Positions 1 through 5,448 are shown, counted from the stretch's first letter. The stretch is 6,778 nucleotides of DNA from an uncultured Spirochaetaceae bacterium (GCA_937875245.1 CALNCH010000022.1:1-6778); one strand, 5' to 3'. Numbers and translations are program-made. Notes: generated by a model not told the origin, from the letters alone.

Positions 1-366
1 TCCTCTTGGCAATGCACAACTGGTGAGTAAAGCATAGGTTTCATCAGTTAATGAAAAAATAAGATAAGGCTTCCATTTCCCTGTGTTTTTAAATTTACCT
101 ATTAATGAGAGCCCATATACAATATGGCGAATATTAATTACCAATGTAGTAATAGCTATTGAAAGCAAATTGGCCCCAGAAGCAAATAAACCTACCGCCA
201 TGTATTGGCCGGCTCCCGCATACATGGTTAGACTCATAAGAGGTGCCATCCACCAAGGATAACCTGCATCAACAAGCATTAAGCCGAAGGGAATACCAAT
301 TGCGATGTATCCAAAAAAAACAGGAACAGTTACTTTAGTTGCTTGAATAAGGAGAGAACGATTCAT
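1..366 (-). CDS. azlC: AzlC-family branched-chain amino acid exporter subunit, partial (C-terminus beyond left edge)
   Basis: An open frame on the minus strand starts at ATG 366..364 and runs off the left edge after 122 codons without a stop. The translation has the AzlC pattern: an N-terminal helix with GYIAIGIPFG (residues 19-28), the YAGAGQY motif near 49-55, NIRHIVYGLSL at 78-88 and a TDET motif at 107-110. AzlC is the large membrane subunit of an inner-membrane exporter of branched-chain amino acids and usually works with the small subunit AzlD, which would be expected past the left edge. Full-length members are about 230 residues, so roughly half is present. No in-frame start lies between this ATG and the upstream in-frame stop (TGA at 402..400). 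No Shine-Dalgarno sequence precedes the ATG, and a -10-like box ends only 8 bases upstream, suggesting a leaderless message. The family call is firm; the substrate is inferred from the family. Confidence 0.88.
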   Translation of the reverse strand, partial: MNRSLLIQATKVTVPVFFGYIAIGIPFGLMLVDAGYPWWMAPLMSLTMYAGAGQYMAVGLFASGANLLSIAITTLVINIRHIVYGLSLIGKFKNTGKWKPYLIFSLTDETYALLTSCALPRG

Positions 367-374
367 ATTGGTGG

Positions 375-403
375 AGTATGAACCAGTTGCAAAATTCTGT
401 CAA
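375..403 (-). promoter_or_regulatory. Promoter of azlC, probable leaderless transcript
   Basis: On the minus strand a perfect TTGACA (403..398) is followed after 17 bases by CATACT (380..375, four of six matches to TATAAT). The predicted start point falls within a base or two of the azlC ATG at 366, leaving no room for a ribosome-binding site. It overlaps the plus-strand promoter candidate at 387-416, so only one polymerase should bind at a time. Confidence 0.55.
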
Positions 404-416
404 CGTATAGTACAAT
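387..416 (+). promoter_or_regulatory. Promoter candidate for the small membrane protein gene
   Basis: TTGCAA (387-392) and TACAAT (411-416) are separated by 18 bases, a good sigma-70 match. Transcription would begin near 422-424, giving an untranslated leader of about 12 bases that contains the AAGGGG ribosome-binding site (423-428). The element is interleaved with the divergent azlC promoter. Confidence 0.5.
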
Positions 417-434
417 TGATGAAAGGGGATAACC

Positions 435-671
435 ATGGTAGCACTTATTGTTGGTTTATTATTTCTTGTTTTTGGTGTAATTGCAGTTCTTCCTTCTCTT
501 TTAGGATGGGGACCAGAAGTAATTTTGTTCATAAAAGGAATGGCACCTTGCTTAGCTTTCTTTTTAGGAGTAATTGCAGTTTTTATTGGTATTGCTGATA
601 TTAAAGACAGAAATGAAGCTAAGCGTGAAGAAGCGGAAGCTTTAAAAGCCCAAGAAGACAAAAAAGAGTAA
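435..671 (+). CDS. Small two-helix membrane protein of unknown function
   Basis: A 78-residue protein with ATG at 435, preceded by AAGGGG at 423-428 with 6 bases of spacing. I do not recognise a named family. It has two hydrophobic segments (about residues 2-22 and 29-53) joined by a short Gly/Pro-containing turn. A strongly charged tail rich in Lys, Glu, Asp, Arg and Ala (about 55-78) follows and looks like a cytoplasmic helix. With both helices spanning the membrane, N- and C-termini would lie on the same side, probably the cytoplasm. The two helices share the string GVIAV (residues 14-18 and 45-49), encoded by nearly identical DNA, hinting at an internal duplication. The protein lacks a signal peptidase site and any catalytic motif. 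It sits between the divergent azlC and the rplM leader; the strong promoter at 689-718 separates it from the ribosomal genes, so co-function is not implied. The good ribosome-binding site and promoter make it a real gene. Confidence 0.8.
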   Translation: MVALIVGLLFLVFGVIAVLPSLLGWGPEVILFIKGMAPCLAFFLGVIAVFIGIADIKDRNEAKREEAEALKAQEDKKE

Positions 672-688
672 ATCTAGTTAGCCTTCTA

Positions 689-718
689 TTGACACACTCC
701 CCTCAAAAAAATTATAAT
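689..718 (+). promoter_or_regulatory. Full-consensus sigma-70 promoter of the rplM operon
   Basis: TTGACA (689-694) and TATAAT (713-718) match the consensus at all twelve positions with an 18-base spacer. Start of transcription is expected near 725. Such a strong promoter fits ribosomal-protein expression. It gives an unusually long leader of about 168 bases before rplM. Confidence 0.85.
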
Positions 719-724
719 ACTAGC

Positions 725-892
725 CTATATCTGTGTTATAAAATATCACATAAGGGTTTGCTCGCCCGATATTGAAAAAACAGGCTGTTGAAAATGGATG
801 CACATTTTACGGCCAGAAAAGAAACCGTTGATTCGGAAATGCAGTGACCCGTTAAAGCTGTTTTTTGAATCACACAAATATAAGGTACATAC
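725..892 (+). promoter_or_regulatory. Structured 5' leader of rplM-rpsI, candidate ribosomal-protein autoregulatory element
   Basis: The stretch between the promoter and rplM has no convincing gene but can fold extensively. Hairpins are visible at 732-750 (TGTG with CACA, one mismatch, then three more pairs) and 754-767 (GGG with CCC). The strongest is at 783-814: six pairs GGCTGT/ACGGCC, a two-base TG bulge, six pairs AAAATG/CATTTT, and a GATGCA loop. A long-range helix pairs 771-783 with 858-870: 12 pairs with one G-G mismatch, including AAAAAACAG with CTGTTTTTT. It encloses the strong hairpin and shares G783 with it. Leaders of L13 operons in other bacteria are known binding sites for L13; this one is a candidate by position and structure only. 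I cannot match it to a known covariance model by eye. Confidence 0.5.
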
Positions 893-1321
893 ATGAAAAC
901 TATTTTTGTGAAAGATCAGGATGCAGTACGCAACTGGTATGTGATCGATGCTGCTGAAAAGCCACTTGGACGTGTTGCAGCAAAAGCTGCATATGTGTTA
1001 CGTGGAAAACACAAGGCTACTTATACACCACATCAAGAGATGGGTGATTTCGTAGTAATCATCAATGCTGATAAAGTTGCTGTTACAGGCGCTAAAGCTA
1101 CAGATAAGATGTATCATCATCACTCTGGATTTGTTGGTGGATTACGAACACGTAACTTCCTTAAGACAATTGAACGTCATCCAGAAGAACCTTTGATGCT
1201 TGCTATTAAAGGTATGCTTCCAAAAGGACCTCTTGGACGCAGAATGCTGACTAATGTAAAAGTGTATGGTGGAACAGATCATCCACATGCAGCACAGAAT
1301 CCCCAGCCTTTGGAAGTGTAA
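893..1321 (+). CDS. rplM: 50S ribosomal protein L13
   Basis: This 142-residue protein, the usual length for bacterial L13, is a component of the large ribosomal subunit and an early assembly protein that binds 23S rRNA. Diagnostic stretches are NWYVIDAAEKPLGRVA (residues 14-29), LRGKHKATYTPH (36-47), GDFVVIINADKVAVTG (51-66), the YHHHSGF stretch, and near the C-terminus MLPKGPLGRRML followed by VYGG. The C-terminus has the typical HPHAAQNPQPLEV pattern. The ATG at 893 follows AAGG at 882-885. It is the first gene of rplM-rpsI-recX, with rpsI starting 14 bases after the stop, as in most bacteria. It is transcribed from the consensus promoter at 689-718 through the structured leader. The identification is secure. 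Confidence 0.98.
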   Translation: MKTIFVKDQDAVRNWYVIDAAEKPLGRVAAKAAYVLRGKHKATYTPHQEMGDFVVIINADKVAVTGAKATDKMYHHHSGFVGGLRTRNFLKTIERHPEEPLMLAIKGMLPKGPLGRRMLTNVKVYGGTDHPHAAQNPQPLEV

Positions 1322-1324
1322 TTT

Positions 1325-1329
1325 AGGAG
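1325..1329 (+). promoter_or_regulatory. Ribosome-binding site setting the GTG start of rpsI
   Basis: AGGAG lies 6 bases before GTG 1336-1338, and no ATG in frame lies nearby upstream. Together with the alignment of the first residues to S9 proteins this fixes the non-ATG start. Confidence 0.85.
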
Positions 1330-1335
1330 TCTATC

Positions 1336-1728
1336 GTGGTAAAGAATCTTGCAATTGGAACAGGAAGAAGAAAGACTGCAACCGCACGTGTATTTGTTCG
1401 TGATGGTTCAGGAAAAATCGTTATAAACGGAAAAGAAATTTCAGAATATTTTGCAACACCTGAACAGGTTAAAGTTGCAAAGCAACCTTTAATGGTTACT
1501 GCATCTGAAAATAAATATGATATTCTTATCAACGTTGTTGGTGGTGGATTGAACGGACAGGCAGGTGCTTGTCTTCATGGTCTTGCTCGTGCATTAACAC
1601 AAGTAGATCAGGCTAATTATTCAGCACTAAAAGCTAATGGATATCTTACACGTGATTCACGTATGGTTGAACGTAAAAAGTACGGTCAGCGTGGTGCTCG
1701 TCGAAGATTCCAGTTCAGTAAACGTTAA
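1336..1728 (+). CDS. rpsI: 30S ribosomal protein S9
   Basis: A 130-residue S9, full length. S9 is a small-subunit head protein whose C-terminal tail reaches the P-site and contacts tRNA. Seen here are GTGRRKTATARVFVR near the N-terminus (residues 8-22), GSGKIVINGK (24-33), GGGLNGQAGA (68-77), GLARAL (81-86), YLTRDSRMVERKKYGQRGAR near the C-terminus, and the invariant ending FQFSKR, with the terminal Lys-Arg that touches tRNA. Translation starts at GTG with a strong AGGAG. It follows rplM by 14 bases and precedes recX by 39 bases without a visible terminator. The identification is secure. Confidence 0.98.
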   Translation: MVKNLAIGTGRRKTATARVFVRDGSGKIVINGKEISEYFATPEQVKVAKQPLMVTASENKYDILINVVGGGLNGQAGACLHGLARALTQVDQANYSALKANGYLTRDSRMVERKKYGQRGARRRFQFSKR

Positions 1729-1753
1729 TTATTTTTTACAGAATTTTGTGAAG

Positions 1754-1764
1754 AAGGAAGGGGG
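1754..1764 (+). promoter_or_regulatory. Strong purine-rich ribosome-binding site setting the GTG start of recX
   Basis: AAGGAAGGGGG ends 3 bases before GTG 1768-1770, with its GGAA core about 9 bases away. No competing ATG is nearby in that frame. It supports the GTG call and argues for good translation of the third gene of the operon. Confidence 0.7.
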
Positions 1765-1767
1765 CCT

Positions 1768-2442
1768 GTGTCTAACTTTGATATTGAATTATCTGAGACT
1801 GAATACCAGCCTTCTGTAGAACTTACTAGTACTTCTGTAACAATTACTGACATTAAGCAGATTTCTGGAGATTGTTATAAGATTACAATCTCTTCAGGGT
1901 CTGCTTTTTTTATTAGAGCCGTTTATTTGCAACAAATTAGGGAAGAAGAGTTAGTATTAAATGCTACCTTCTCAGAATCTTTTGCTTGGGATTTAGTAAG
2001 AGCAGGTCTCTGTTTTTCTGCTGAAAAGAAAGGAATGGAGTATCTAGCTCGAGGAGAACAATCCCGATACCTCTTGTCTTTAAAACTAGCAAAAAAAGGT
2101 TTTGATAAAGAATCTGTGTCCCTTGCCTTAGGCTATTTAGAAAATAAAAAGTATTTAGATGATGGGCGGTTCGCAGAGGCTTGGTTACGGAATCGAATGA
2201 TTTCAAAATATGAAGGTCCTACAAAATTATGTATTGGACTGCAATCTAGGGGAATATCTCGAGATGTTGCATCTTTAGCCATACAACGTTTTTTGATTGA
2301 ATATCCAGAAGAATATTTACTGGTGAAAGCCAGTGAAAAATTTCTTCGACTAGGAAAAAAAGAGGAAAAATTGATATCTGCATTGCAGAAAAGTGGTTTT
2401 TCCTGGCAAATGATTAAAAAACATATATGTTCAATGTCATGA
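1768..2442 (+). CDS. recX: RecX-family regulatory protein
   Basis: A 224-residue protein of the RecX family, which binds RecA filaments in the cytoplasm and modulates, usually inhibits, strand exchange and coprotease activity. The RecX core is clear: AMEYL-like GMEYLARGEQSRYLLSLKL (about residues 89-107), KKGF (109-112), then YLENKKYLDDGRFAEAWLRNR (123-143) with the hallmark DD-x-RFAEAW. A second repeat follows, with GPTKLCIGLQSRGIS (150-164), and a third, weaker helical repeat lies at about 180-222. The first 85 residues form a less conserved extension, partly beta-like (EYQPSVELTSTSVTITDI), as seen in longer RecX proteins. No recA is in the window. Spacing of 39 bases after rpsI and the lack of a terminator suggest it is the last gene of the ribosomal-protein operon. 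The family call is strong. Whether this protein inhibits or stimulates RecA cannot be read from sequence. Confidence 0.9.
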   Translation: MSNFDIELSETEYQPSVELTSTSVTITDIKQISGDCYKITISSGSAFFIRAVYLQQIREEELVLNATFSESFAWDLVRAGLCFSAEKKGMEYLARGEQSRYLLSLKLAKKGFDKESVSLALGYLENKKYLDDGRFAEAWLRNRMISKYEGPTKLCIGLQSRGISRDVASLAIQRFLIEYPEEYLLVKASEKFLRLGKKEEKLISALQKSGFSWQMIKKHICSMS

Positions 2443-2462
2443 AATAAAAGTTAACCTATAAT
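2434..2462 (+). promoter_or_regulatory. Promoter candidate for the HTH-receiver gene
   Basis: ATGTCA (2434-2439, four of six) and a perfect TATAAT (2457-2462) are 17 bases apart and overlap the recX stop codon. Transcription would start near 2469, about 52 bases before the gene. A second -10-like TATACT at 2480-2485 has no good -35 partner. No terminator separates recX from this gene, so read-through is also possible. Confidence 0.45.
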
Positions 2463-2520
2463 AATTTGTACAGATATAGTATACTAATTTTGATGCTAGG
2501 CTATTTAGAGGGAAGAGAGA

Positions 2521-3123
2521 ATGTCAAAAGATTCGAGTAAAACAATCGTATATTCCGCATTAGAAGTAGCTAATATTTGTGGGGTAGTTAATCAAACTGC
2601 CATCAACTGGATTAGAAATGGTTATTTAACAGCCTTTAGTACTCCAGGGGGTCAGTATCGTGTGTATCTCGATGATTTACTAGCCTTTATGACTAAACGA
2701 AAAATGAGAGTTCCTACCGAACTTTTAGAAGCCTCAGAAGATTCCTCTACAGTGGGTAAATCAATTTTGATTGTAGATAATGATAGAGGATTAAATTCTG
2801 TATTATCAAAGTTTTTAACAAAAGAATTTCCTAATATTGAAGTATATCAAGCTTTTGACGGGTTTGAAGCTGGTGTTTTACTTACTGATAAAAAGCCAAA
2901 GTATGTAATTTTGGATGTAAACTTACCTGGAGTTAATGGTTTTAATTTGTGTAAACGCATTAAAGAATCAGATGAATTTGGTAAACCCTTTGTATTCCTA
3001 ATTACTTCTTTACAGGACGATGACATAGAAGAAAAAGTTCGTTCTCTTGGCATACGATACTTTATGAGGAAGCCATTAAATCTAGTAGAAGTGGCTGAAT
3101 CTTTTAGAAAACAGTTTAAGTAA
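2521..3123 (+). CDS. Excisionase/MerR-type HTH protein with C-terminal response-regulator receiver domain
   Basis: A 200-residue protein with ATG at 2521 preceded by GAGGG (2508-2512). Residues about 10-58 form a winged HTH of the excisionase/MerR/BldC type: YSALEVANICGV, then a recognition segment TAINWIRNGYL, then the wing STPGGQYRVYLDDLLAF. A linker rich in acidic and Ser residues (about 60-78) leads to a CheY-like receiver (80-198). The acidic pocket is D86-N87-D88, the phosphoacceptor is D132 in VILDVNLPGVNGF, the switch residue is T162 in LITS, and K184 lies in the MRKP motif. All residues needed for phosphorylation are present; only the second pocket position is Asn instead of Asp. DNA-binding first and receiver second reverses the usual response-regulator order. 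It is probably a cytoplasmic phosphorylation-responsive transcription factor. No histidine kinase is adjacent, so it looks like an orphan. Its targets are unknown. It converges on the phosphodiesterase gene with only 19 bases between stop codons. Confidence 0.85.
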   Translation: MSKDSSKTIVYSALEVANICGVVNQTAINWIRNGYLTAFSTPGGQYRVYLDDLLAFMTKRKMRVPTELLEASEDSSTVGKSILIVDNDRGLNSVLSKFLTKEFPNIEVYQAFDGFEAGVLLTDKKPKYVILDVNLPGVNGFNLCKRIKESDEFGKPFVFLITSLQDDDIEEKVRSLGIRYFMRKPLNLVEVAESFRKQFK

Positions 3124-3142
3124 TATCTGTTATCCTTTCTTT

Positions 3143-4009
3143 CTATTTTTGCAATAGAGGAAGAAGGTCTTGAGGCCGATTTGAAATAAGTGCTTCTGCA
3201 CCATATTCTAGTAATTCTAAGGCTGTTTCTTTTGTATCAATAGTCCAAAACCAAGATTTTTTACTTCTTTTTTTTATTTTAGTTAAGGATATTTTATTTT
3301 TCTGTAAAGAATTGCTATCAATTGAGGTTTCTGCATTATTTGCAATGTCATAGTCTTTCCAACAAGGTTTTAACAAATCTGTGTTTCCTATCCAACTACC
3401 TTGGCCCTTTCGTAAATATGAAGGAACTCCAGATTCATTGGAATAAATAATAGCGGTTGGAATTTTGCTATATTTTCTGAAGTGACGAAGAGCCACAGGA
3501 TTAAAAGAAGATACAATATACCGATTTGGATTTTCAGGCCTTTTTTCTAGTTCATTAGTGATTACTTGTGCAGTCACTTTCGCAATTTCTTTGCAATCAA
3601 AGGATTCTGTTTTTATTTCAATATCAACGTATATTTGAGGATCAAGAAAGGATAAAACTTCTGCCAGAGTATGGACTTTTTCACCCTTAAATTTGGTATC
3701 TTTCCAAACTCCTATATCAAATAGTTGAACTTGGGAATAGGTTAAATCTTCTATTTTTGCATCGGGAGCAGGAATCTGAACAGTGTTATTTTCAGGAACG
3801 GCAAGCCTACCTGTGCGAGCAAAAGAACTATCATGCATAACTAATAATTCACCACTTTTACATAAATGAACATCTAATTCAATACCAGGTATTTTCATTT
3901 CCATTGCTAGAGCAAATGCTACCATTGTATTTTCTGGTGCAAGACTAGAAAGTCCCCGATGGGCAAATAATAAAGGTCTTTCATACCCTTGTAAAGCTTT
4001 TCTTATCAT
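3143..4009 (-). CDS. Glycerophosphodiester phosphodiesterase, cytoplasmic type
   Basis: A 288-residue GDPD-family enzyme that hydrolyses deacylated phospholipids such as glycerophosphocholine to glycerol-3-phosphate and an alcohol. Family signatures: AHRGLSSLAPENT (residues 16-28, with H17, R18, E26, N27), the metal-binding pair in GIELDVHL (E44, D46), the second catalytic His in VMHDSSFARTG (H59), DIEIK (129-133, E131 and K133), and the C-terminal WFWTID (253-258) and GAEALISNRPQDL (270-282). No signal peptide or lipobox is present, unlike secreted GlpQ proteins, so UgpQ-like cytoplasmic action is inferred. A polar Lys/Ser/Asn-rich stretch (about 222-252) lies where other members are more regular and looks like a lineage insertion. 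ATG at 4009 has no Shine-Dalgarno sequence; a TATAAT box ends 6 bases upstream. It diverges from the MFS gene. Activity is well supported, exact substrate is not. Confidence 0.9.
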   Translation of the reverse strand: MIRKALQGYERPLLFAHRGLSSLAPENTMVAFALAMEMKIPGIELDVHLCKSGELLVMHDSSFARTGRLAVPENNTVQIPAPDAKIEDLTYSQVQLFDIGVWKDTKFKGEKVHTLAEVLSFLDPQIYVDIEIKTESFDCKEIAKVTAQVITNELEKRPENPNRYIVSSFNPVALRHFRKYSKIPTAIIYSNESGVPSYLRKGQGSWIGNTDLLKPCWKDYDIANNAETSIDSNSLQKNKISLTKIKKRSKKSWFWTIDTKETALELLEYGAEALISNRPQDLLPLLQK

Positions 4010-4015
4010 AACAAG

Positions 4016-4021
4016 ATTATA
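4016..4021 (-). promoter_or_regulatory. -10 box of the phosphodiesterase gene, leaderless start expected
   Basis: On the minus strand TATAAT (4021..4016) is followed by six bases and then the ATG at 4009, placing the expected start point on the A of the start codon. The -35 position (4044..4039, GCATTA) matches poorly. The element faces away from the MFS promoter, and each promoter's -35 region abuts the other's -10 box. Confidence 0.5.
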
Positions 4022-4041
4022 ACAGAAATTTAAAAAAATAA

Positions 4042-4050
4042 TGCTATAAT
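4042..4050 (+). promoter_or_regulatory. Extended -10 promoter of the MFS gene
   Basis: TGCTATAAT is a perfect extended -10 element (TG at 4042-4043, TATAAT at 4045-4050), which can work without a -35 box; none is evident at 4022-4027. Transcription should begin near 4057, about 20 bases before the GTG start. Confidence 0.65.
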
Positions 4051-4064
4051 ACTAGTATAAAAAC

Positions 4065-4070
4065 AAGGAG
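4065..4070 (+). promoter_or_regulatory. Ribosome-binding site setting the GTG start of the MFS gene
   Basis: AAGGAG lies 6 bases before GTG 4077-4079 and just downstream of the extended -10 promoter. This supports the GTG start. Confidence 0.8.
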
Positions 4071-4076
4071 TTTATT

Positions 4077-5384
4077 GTGGCTGAAGAAGGATTTCGAAAA
4101 TACTTACCGGTAACTTTTCTAATTGGAGCTGGATTTTTTACTATGGGATTAATGGATCCCTTGTATGACAGTTATGTAACTATATTTTTATCTAAGTATA
4201 TTCCGTATAAATCAATTGTTGGAATACTAATGTCTTTGGATAATATTTTTGCCATATTTTTAATTCCGTTAGTATCGGCATGGTCAGATAAAACAAGAAC
4301 TCCTATTGGAAGACGAATGCCATGGATTGTAGTTTTGTTACCTCTATCTGCTATTTGTTTTTCGTTGGTACCCTATGCAGCCAAAACTTCTTTATTTGCC
4401 CTCGTTTTCTTATTAGCATTGTTAAATCTTTTTAAACAATCGGTAAGAGGACCTGTTGTTGCACTAATGCCAGACACTGTTCCTCCTGAATATCGTTCAG
4501 AAGGAAATGGTGTGATCAATACAATGGGAAATATTGCAGCCATTGTAGGTACTATTTTTTTAGCTCGATTAATGGATGTTGATACCGTATTACCAGTTAT
4601 TGGAGAAACAAAAGATGTTCTTGCTTTTCCAGCCGCGGGTATTTTGGTTGTTTTAGCCACAATTATGCTTTTGTGTTTTGTTCGAGAACGAAAAAACTTT
4701 GATGAAACAGATATTCCTGAAGAAAAACAGTCCTTTTTTACTAGTTTGAAACAAGTGTATTCTCATTCCGATAAAAGTGCGATTTTTGTTTTAATCAGTT
4801 TATTCTGCTGGTTTATAGCATATCAGGGCATGGCTCCCTATGTTGCAGAGTACAGTATTTTAACCTTTGGAATTTCTACTGGAAAAGGAGCGTTGGCGGC
4901 CGGAATGGTGGGAGTTGCTTCTGCTATTTTTGCAATTCCTATGGGGTATGCTGCCAGTAAATTTGGTCGCAAACGTATGATCCGTATTTCACTGGTTGCA
5001 GTTTCTATAATTGTTTTATTACAATTTGTGGTAAGTTTACTTCCACAATGGACAAATCTTCCTGCCAGTAGTTTTGTTTATATTTTCTGGGGATTGATGT
5101 TTTGTTTTGGAATCTTTTGGATTTGTATTGTTGCTAATTCTTTTCCTATGCTTTGGCAAATGGCTGGATTTGGAAAAATTGGTTTGTACACCGGATTATA
5201 TTATACCTTTAGTCAGGCGGCGGCCATTATAGCTCCCTTTACTGCTGGGGTAATAATTGATATGGTGGGTCATCGTGGGGTTTTTATATATTGTGCTTTT
5301 TTCTTTTTGTTAGCTTTTTTTACTATGGGAAAAGTTACTAGTGGAGAAAAAACAGATAAAGCAATGCATATTCAAGAAGAATAA
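4077..5384 (+). CDS. MFS sugar transporter, SLC45/GPH-like
   Basis: A 435-residue protein with about 12 hydrophobic segments, the standard MFS size. The loop between helices 2 and 3 carries an MFS motif A variant, SDKTRTPIGRRMPWI (residues 70-84). A degenerate second copy, ASKFGRKRMI (293-302), lies in the equivalent loop of the C-terminal half. The stretch VALMPDTVPPEYRSEGNG (128-145), followed by a Gly-rich helix, is like that of SLC45 and GPH sugar transporters. A charged central loop (about 203-233) separates the two six-helix halves. The likely role is sugar-cation symport across the inner membrane. Galactose or a galactoside is a reasonable guess because the convergent neighbour is a galactokinase-family enzyme, but the substrate cannot be read from sequence. 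It starts at GTG with AAGGAG and has an extended -10 promoter. No U-tract follows the hairpin downstream in this direction, so its transcripts may run into the 3' end of the kinase gene. Confidence 0.88.
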   Translation: MAEEGFRKYLPVTFLIGAGFFTMGLMDPLYDSYVTIFLSKYIPYKSIVGILMSLDNIFAIFLIPLVSAWSDKTRTPIGRRMPWIVVLLPLSAICFSLVPYAAKTSLFALVFLLALLNLFKQSVRGPVVALMPDTVPPEYRSEGNGVINTMGNIAAIVGTIFLARLMDVDTVLPVIGETKDVLAFPAAGILVVLATIMLLCFVRERKNFDETDIPEEKQSFFTSLKQVYSHSDKSAIFVLISLFCWFIAYQGMAPYVAEYSILTFGISTGKGALAAGMVGVASAIFAIPMGYAASKFGRKRMIRISLVAVSIIVLLQFVVSLLPQWTNLPASSFVYIFWGLMFCFGIFWICIVANSFPMLWQMAGFGKIGLYTGLYYTFSQAAAIIAPFTAGVIIDMVGHRGVFIYCAFFFLLAFFTMGKVTSGEKTDKAMHIQEE

Positions 5385-5425
5385 AAAAAAGCAGGGTGTA
5401 AAAAACTGTTTTTTTTACACCCTGC
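5383..5425 (-). terminator. Intrinsic terminator of the galactokinase gene
   Basis: A perfect 15-base-pair stem (5391-5405 with 5411-5425) has the GC-rich part GCAGGGTGT at its base and an A/T run towards the 5-base loop. On the minus strand it is followed directly by eight T (5390..5383), the classic intrinsic terminator. These eight bases overlap the stop codon of the MFS gene. In the plus direction the stem is followed by AATAGTAAAT, without a T-run, so it should act mainly for the kinase gene and only weakly, if at all, for the transporter. Confidence 0.9.
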
Positions 5426-5448
5426 AATAGTAAATACTTATGTATTGT

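Noticed and set aside
335..661. Minus-strand reading frame of 108 codons opposite the small membrane protein, and a 76-codon frame at 368-598 on the plus strand
   Set aside because: Neither has a ribosome-binding site; their translations are low-complexity or basic without a family match, and the 435-671 frame has a good ribosome-binding site and coherent membrane helices.
842..866. Intrinsic terminator in the rplM leader (CAGT/GCTG stem before six T)
   Set aside because: The local stem is only 3-4 pairs; the T-run fits better as one arm of the long-range helix.
1637..1819. 60-codon plus-strand frame overlapping the rpsI end and recX start
   Set aside because: Out of frame with two secure genes and without its own ribosome-binding site.
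2129..2509. Direct repeat TAGGCTATTTAGA at 2129-2141 and 2497-2509
   Set aside because: One copy lies inside recX coding sequence and the other before the next gene; at this length in AT-rich DNA, chance is a sufficient explanation and no third copy was noticed.
3110..3140. Possible terminator after the HTH-receiver gene (AACAG 3110-3114 with CTGTT 3127-3131 followed by a T-rich stretch)
   Set aside because: Only five mostly A/T pairs around a 12-base loop, partly inside the coding region, and the T-run is interrupted. Too weak to call; how the convergent pair terminates is unclear.
4373..4660. 95-codon minus-strand frame inside the MFS gene
   Set aside because: Antisense shadow of a well-supported transmembrane coding region; no ribosome-binding site or recognisable domain.
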